A stretch of 64,000 nucleotides of DNA from Gemmatimonas sp. (GTDB taxonomy: Bacteria; Gemmatimonadota; Gemmatimonadetes; Gemmatimonadales; Gemmatimonadaceae): the NCBI RefSeq assembly GCF_031426495.1, contig NZ_JANPLK010000001.1, positions 62,001 to 126,000 on the forward strand. Reading direction: 5' to 3'. Under the pieces are notes generated by a model, which made no database searches, was not told the origin of the DNA, and saw only the letters and a list, made by a program, of their open reading frames with translations. The position numbers and the translations under genes were made by a program. Positions 60,639 to 64,000 of the stretch are shown in pieces (the stretch's first letter is position 1; the number at the start of each line of letters is the position of its first letter).

Positions 60639-61985
60639 TCATGCCGCGTGTGTAGGCAGAAAGGTGCCCGAAACGGCGGGTGACGCCATCGAGGACACGG
60701 CGGATGTCATCGACGCGGACGCCATCGGGAGGGCCATCGCGGCGGCGCGTGCGATCGCGGCCACCTCGGCCGGGACCGGCATCGGCGTGAGCCGTGGCGC
60801 ACGTCGCGGTGCACGCTGCGGCGCGTGTTCGCGCTGGCGCGCTTCCGCCACCTTCGTCATCTGACGGCGACGCTTGCGGGCGTACAGCAGCTGGTCGGCA
60901 CGGGCGAGCAACTCACTCACCGATGACGTGTCGCTTGGCCGGACGCGCGTATGTCCCACCGTGAGCGACAGTGGCATCGGCAGTTCTCCCGACGCGTTGA
61001 ACAGCGCGAGCCGTTCATCGAGGCGCTTCTGGATCGCACGGGCACCCATCACATCGGCGTCGAGAGCGAGAATCGTGAATTCATCACCGCCCATGCGCGC
61101 GACCACGTCGCAGTCGCGAACGGTACTGCGCAGCAAGCGCGACACGGCAATCAGGGCACGATCGCCGGTGGCGTGGCCGTGGCTGTCGTTGAGCTGCTTG
61201 AATTCGTCCATGTCGACGTACATGACCACCGCGTCCTTGCCCTGTCGGCGCGCAATCCGCAGATGCTGCTCGGCAAGCGTCATGAAGCCGCGGCGGTTGT
61301 ACAGGCGCGTGAGGTCGTCGGTGAGACACGCCTTCCGCATACGAAGTTCATCTCGCTTGTGCGAGGAGACGTCGCGCACCGTCACGGCCAATCCATCGGC
61401 GGTCGGTGCGGCTTGATGAAAGAGCCAACTCGCAGCGACCGCGCGGCGGTCGACCCGGAGCTCTTCTACCACCGCGGTGCGTAGCGTGAACGCATCGACA
61501 TAGCGCTCGAAGAGCATGTCGGCCATCGGCGTCGGTAATGCCTCACGGATGCGGCGACCGACGAGTTGCTCGCGCGTTTTATAAAGCGTGGCGGCACCGC
61601 TGCCGTTTACGTCGGCTATTTCGAAGTCGGTGATCTCGCCGGCCGCCGTGCGCACGGCGCGCAGCAGGAACATGCCGTCCACGTTCGACTGCATCGCATC
61701 CTGCAGGTGACGGACCCGATCGCGCAGCGACTCATCCTCCTGCATGCGATGGAGCAGCTCGCGGTGGAGCAGACGCCAGCCGGCAATCGCGACGATGAGC
61801 GCCGCGGCCGACAGCAACGGTGCCGCATCCACGACGTTGGGGACGGCATCGACCGACGCGCTGGCCGACAAGCCGGCGGCCGCGAACGCGAGGATCGTGA
61901 TGACGCCCCAGAACGGTGTGCGAAGAGCGAGTCGATCGAACATGAACAAAGGGTTTGATGCTTGTCGGGATTCCGGAACCTCCAT
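60639..61985 (-). CDS. PAS-GGDEF diguanylate cyclase, membrane-bound
   Basis: 448 aa from the ATG at 61985; GTG at 62009 and ATG at 61943 are alternatives and none has a clear ribosome site. Two helices at about 24-40 and 48-66, a helical linker, a PAS domain (about 85-205, VDGMFLLRAVRT to VRDVSSHKRDEL) and a GGDEF domain with the intact active motif MGGDEF and an RxxD (RDCD) inhibitory site five residues upstream. It should make cyclic di-GMP and be product-inhibited. The C-terminal 60 residues are basic then Ala-rich. Confidence 0.9.
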   Translation of the reverse strand: MEVPESRQASNPLFMFDRLALRTPFWGVITILAFAAAGLSASASVDAVPNVVDAAPLLSAAALIVAIAGWRLLHRELLHRMQEDESLRDRVRHLQDAMQSNVDGMFLLRAVRTAAGEITDFEIADVNGSGAATLYKTREQLVGRRIREALPTPMADMLFERYVDAFTLRTAVVEELRVDRRAVAASWLFHQAAPTADGLAVTVRDVSSHKRDELRMRKACLTDDLTRLYNRRGFMTLAEQHLRIARRQGKDAVVMYVDMDEFKQLNDSHGHATGDRALIAVSRLLRSTVRDCDVVARMGGDEFTILALDADVMGARAIQKRLDERLALFNASGELPMPLSLTVGHTRVRPSDTSSVSELLARADQLLYARKRRRQMTKVAEARQREHAPQRAPRRAPRLTPMPVPAEVAAIARAAAMALPMASASMTSAVSSMASPAVSGTFLPTHAA

Positions 61986-62259
61986 CGGTCCGAAGGAATT
62001 CCCGCCCACGTCGCATCGAACGTGTGGCGCCCGTCACCAATGCAACGGGCGTGCCGCTCATCCATTCACGCGCAGCCATCGGGCTGCACGGTCCAGTTTC
62101 TGTGCGGTAAGTGTCTGTGGTGCTTTCGCTTACGCAGCTTTTGGTGGCTCCACTAGAAACTCGGTCGACCAAGCAAGTCGGAAGACATTGCCGGATGTTT
62201 CGTCCGGTCCCACGCGGCTTATCCCGCCGGGACCGGAGCGGAAATTTCTGCCGAGTGGT
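61986..62259. other. Non-coding interval between actP and the GGDEF gene
   Basis: About 270 nt without a supported gene. It holds the presumed promoter of the GGDEF gene and several short hairpins: CGCCCGT/ACGGGCG (62029-62052), and two competing stems near the actP end, CCGGTCCC (62204-62211) with GGGACCGG (62229-62236) and CCGGA (62191-62195) with TCCGG (62203-62207). I looked for a cyclic-di-GMP riboswitch core on the minus strand and did not see one. Confidence 0.5.
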
Positions 62260-63786
62260 CTAGTCGGCGCCCAGCAACAGGCGAGTTTCGATGGCCTCGT
62301 GCCGGGCTTCACTGGCCGGATCGGGCCGCAGCAGCGACACCAGAATGCCCGTCGCGAACGACAAGGGAATGGTGACCAGCGCCGGATTCTTGAGCGGAAA
62401 GATCGCGGTCGCGTGGTGCAACAGATCGATCTGTACCGCCGGCGACAGCGCGATGAGCACGAGGGTGGAGGTGGCGCCCACGATCATGCTGCTGGCGGCG
62501 CCGGCCGTGGTGGTGCGGCGCCAGAACACGCTGAGTACCAAGGCCGGGAAGTTCGCGCTGGCCGCGATGGCGAAGGCGAGACCGACCATGAACGCCACGT
62601 TCTGCCCTTTGAAGGCGATGCCCAGGATCATGGCAACGACGGCCAGTACGACCGTCGCAATGCGCGCGACTTTGATCTCTTCACCGGGCTTGGGGTGTCC
62701 CTTACGGATCACACTGGCCCAGATGTCGTGCGAGATCGCGGCGGCGCCCGAGAGCGCCAGTCCGGCGACGACGGCCAGAATCGTGGCGAAGGCCACAGCC
62801 GCGATGAAGCCGAGGAAGGCGCGTCCACCGAGCAACTCCGCCAGCATAGGCGCGGCCATGTTGCCGCCGGCGTCGATCGCCTTGATCGACTCGGGCGTGA
62901 CGAGCACCATGGCTCCGAAGCCGAGCACGAACGTCATCAGATAGAACAGGCCGATCAGTCCCGTCGCGATGAATACCGAACGACGCGCGGTGCGGGCATC
63001 CGGCACGGTATAGAAGCGCATGAGGATGTGCGGCAGGCCGGCGGTACCGAACATGAGCGCCATACCGAGCGAGATCGCGTCGAGCGGATTGCTGACCAGC
63101 TTTCCGGGTGCCAGCACTCCCGCGCCGTACTTGGCGGCCGCGGCGGCGAACAACGCGCGCGGATCGAAGCCGAACTTGGCGAGCACCATGATGGCCAGTG
63201 TGGCCGCACCGCCCAGCAGCAGGACGGCCTTCACGATTTGTACCCACGTGGTCGCGAGCATGCCGCCGAAGAGCACGTACGCCATCATTGCGCAGCCGAC
63301 GATTACGACGGCCGTTTCATACGGAATGCCGAAGAGCAGGCGAATGAGACTGCCGGCGCCGACCATCTGCGCGATGAGATAGAACGCGATCGTGGCCAGC
63401 GTGCCGACGGTGGCGCTGATGCGCACCGGCATCGGATCGAGCCGGGAGGCGACCACATCGGCGAACGTATACCGACCAAGATTGCGCAGGGGCTCGGCGA
63501 TGAGAAACAGCACGACCGGCCACCCCACCAACCATCCGGTGGAGTAGATCAGGCCGTCGAACCCGCTGGTGGACACGAGGCCGGCAATACCCAAGAACGA
63601 CGCCGCGCTCATGTAATCGCCGGCGAGGGCGAAGCCGTTCTGGCCGGCGGTCACCGATCGTCCGGCGGCATAGAAATGGTCGGCCGTCTGCGTGCGGCGG
63701 GCCGCCCAATAGGTGATGCCGAGGGTGATGGCGATGAAGACGGCGAAGAACGCGATCGCCACCGGATCCGGAGTGCCGAGCGTCAT
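62260..63786 (-). CDS. actP: ActP-like sodium:acetate (monocarboxylate) symporter
   Basis: 508 aa from the ATG at 63786, overlapping the yjcH stop (ATGA). Sodium:solute symporter family with about 13 helices: YWAARRTQTADHFYAAGRSV near the N-terminus, NGFALAGDYMSAASFLGIAG near 55-75 (Na+-site helix), VGAGSLIRLLFG, and the ActP-typical GTAGLPHILMRFYTVPDA near 270. The pair yjcH-actP takes up acetate or glycolate in many bacteria; a photoheterotroph could use it for carbon. Exact substrate is inferred. Confidence 0.9.
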   Translation of the reverse strand: MTLGTPDPVAIAFFAVFIAITLGITYWAARRTQTADHFYAAGRSVTAGQNGFALAGDYMSAASFLGIAGLVSTSGFDGLIYSTGWLVGWPVVLFLIAEPLRNLGRYTFADVVASRLDPMPVRISATVGTLATIAFYLIAQMVGAGSLIRLLFGIPYETAVVIVGCAMMAYVLFGGMLATTWVQIVKAVLLLGGAATLAIMVLAKFGFDPRALFAAAAAKYGAGVLAPGKLVSNPLDAISLGMALMFGTAGLPHILMRFYTVPDARTARRSVFIATGLIGLFYLMTFVLGFGAMVLVTPESIKAIDAGGNMAAPMLAELLGGRAFLGFIAAVAFATILAVVAGLALSGAAAISHDIWASVIRKGHPKPGEEIKVARIATVVLAVVAMILGIAFKGQNVAFMVGLAFAIAASANFPALVLSVFWRRTTTAGAASSMIVGATSTLVLIALSPAVQIDLLHHATAIFPLKNPALVTIPLSFATGILVSLLRPDPASEARHEAIETRLLLGAD

Positions 63787-64000
63787 CGGGCGCCTCCCTG
63801 CGGGGCGCCGTGTGCGTCGTGCGTGCCGCGCGCGGCGGCGTCGGAGCCCGGCATGGCACGGAGCGCGGCCAGCGCCGGGTCGTACACCCGGTTGGCCCAC
63901 TGCACGTAAATCAGCGTCAGCACCCAGGCGGACACGATGACCAGCGCGCCCAGCACGATGCCGAGGGACAGGCCCTCGCTCACGAGCCCACCGAGCAGGG
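63783..64000 (-). CDS. yjcH: YjcH-like DUF485 membrane protein, truncated by the right edge
   Basis: The frame stays open to the window end, so only the last 72 codons are seen. One membrane helix (LGIVLGALVIVSAWVLTLIYV) followed by QWANRVYDPAL, the C-terminal part of DUF485 proteins (usually about 100 aa); the earlier helix is off-window. A GTG at 63983 would give a 66-aa product, but the family length and open upstream frame (LLGGLVSEG) make it an internal codon. Accessory subunit cotranscribed with actP. Confidence 0.8.
   Translation of the reverse strand, partial: LLGGLVSEGLSLGIVLGALVIVSAWVLTLIYVQWANRVYDPALAALRAMPGSDAAARGTHDAHGAPQGGAR

Noticed and set aside
61986..62259. A cyclic-di-GMP riboswitch upstream of the GGDEF gene
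   Set aside because: The conserved core of the known class I aptamer is not present on the minus strand; only short unrelated hairpins are seen.
1..64000. CRISPR arrays, tRNA/rRNA genes, insertion sequences, integrases or attachment sites
   Set aside because: No regularly spaced repeats with spacers, cloverleaf sequences, transposase-like proteins or terminal inverted repeats were seen. The only short tandem array is the 16-bp one at 28015-28094, which has no spacers.

Overview
The window is a high-GC chromosomal segment carrying most of a photosynthesis gene cluster for a type-2 (purple-bacterial) reaction centre and bacteriochlorophyll a, followed by unrelated envelope, signalling and transport genes. 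The oxygen-dependent cyclase AcsF, PpsR/AerR regulators, a single LH1-beta gene with two LH1-alpha genes, a reaction-centre H subunit encoded as two adjacent genes, and large arrays of MacB-like permeases all fit an aerobic phototrophic member of Gemmatimonadota (Gemmatimonas phototrophica or G. groenlandica type). The assignment is by gene content and remembered protein sequences, not by a search.

Layout. 1-2568 (minus): the first codons of bchG, then ppsR and aerR/ppaA. A compact divergent operator-promoter at 2575-2654 separates these from the plus-strand operon bchF-N-B-H-L-M, a 111-aa unknown, acsF, lhaA, split puhA (two genes), puhB and puhC (2696-16626), which ends in an intrinsic terminator. 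16657-22814 (minus) is a non-photosynthetic island: a vWA / PP2C / protein-kinase triad like E. coli YegL/YegK/YegI plus two paralogous membrane proteins. 23067-26951 (minus) is the puf operon pufB-A1-A2-L-M-C, with hairpins after A1 and before L. bchO runs divergently (27146-28015), followed by five 16-bp tandem repeats and a strong terminator. 28161-34572 (minus) is crtF-bchC-X-Y-Z. 34721-38550 (plus) is bchI-bchD-puhE, where the photosynthesis cluster stops.

38560-53236 (minus) encodes one tripartite efflux system of unusual size: an exported protein of unknown function, a TolC-like channel, a membrane-fusion protein, one ATPase and eight consecutive MacB-type permeases that fall into four A/B pairs. 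53274-59189 (plus) holds a giant NtrY-like histidine kinase and a pseudokinase-kinase tandem protein. 59137-64000 (minus) has an aldehyde dehydrogenase, a PAS-GGDEF diguanylate cyclase and an acetate-type symporter pair (yjcH-actP).

How it works together. BchI/D/H insert Mg, BchM methylates, AcsF forms ring E, BchL/N/B reduce ring D, BchX/Y/Z reduce ring B, BchF hydrates the 3-vinyl group, BchC oxidises the hydroxyethyl group and BchG (mostly off-window) adds the tail. PufL/M/C and the split PuhA form the reaction centre, PufB with PufA1/PufA2 the antenna, and LhaA, PuhB, PuhC and PuhE assist assembly. Sites matching the PpsR consensus TGT-N12-ACA lie at all four divergent promoter regions. 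Three minus-strand genes (aerR, bchC, crtF) share one geometry, TTGACA exactly 35 nt upstream of a GTG start, which predicts leaderless transcripts. No tRNA, rRNA, insertion sequence, integrase or CRISPR array was seen.
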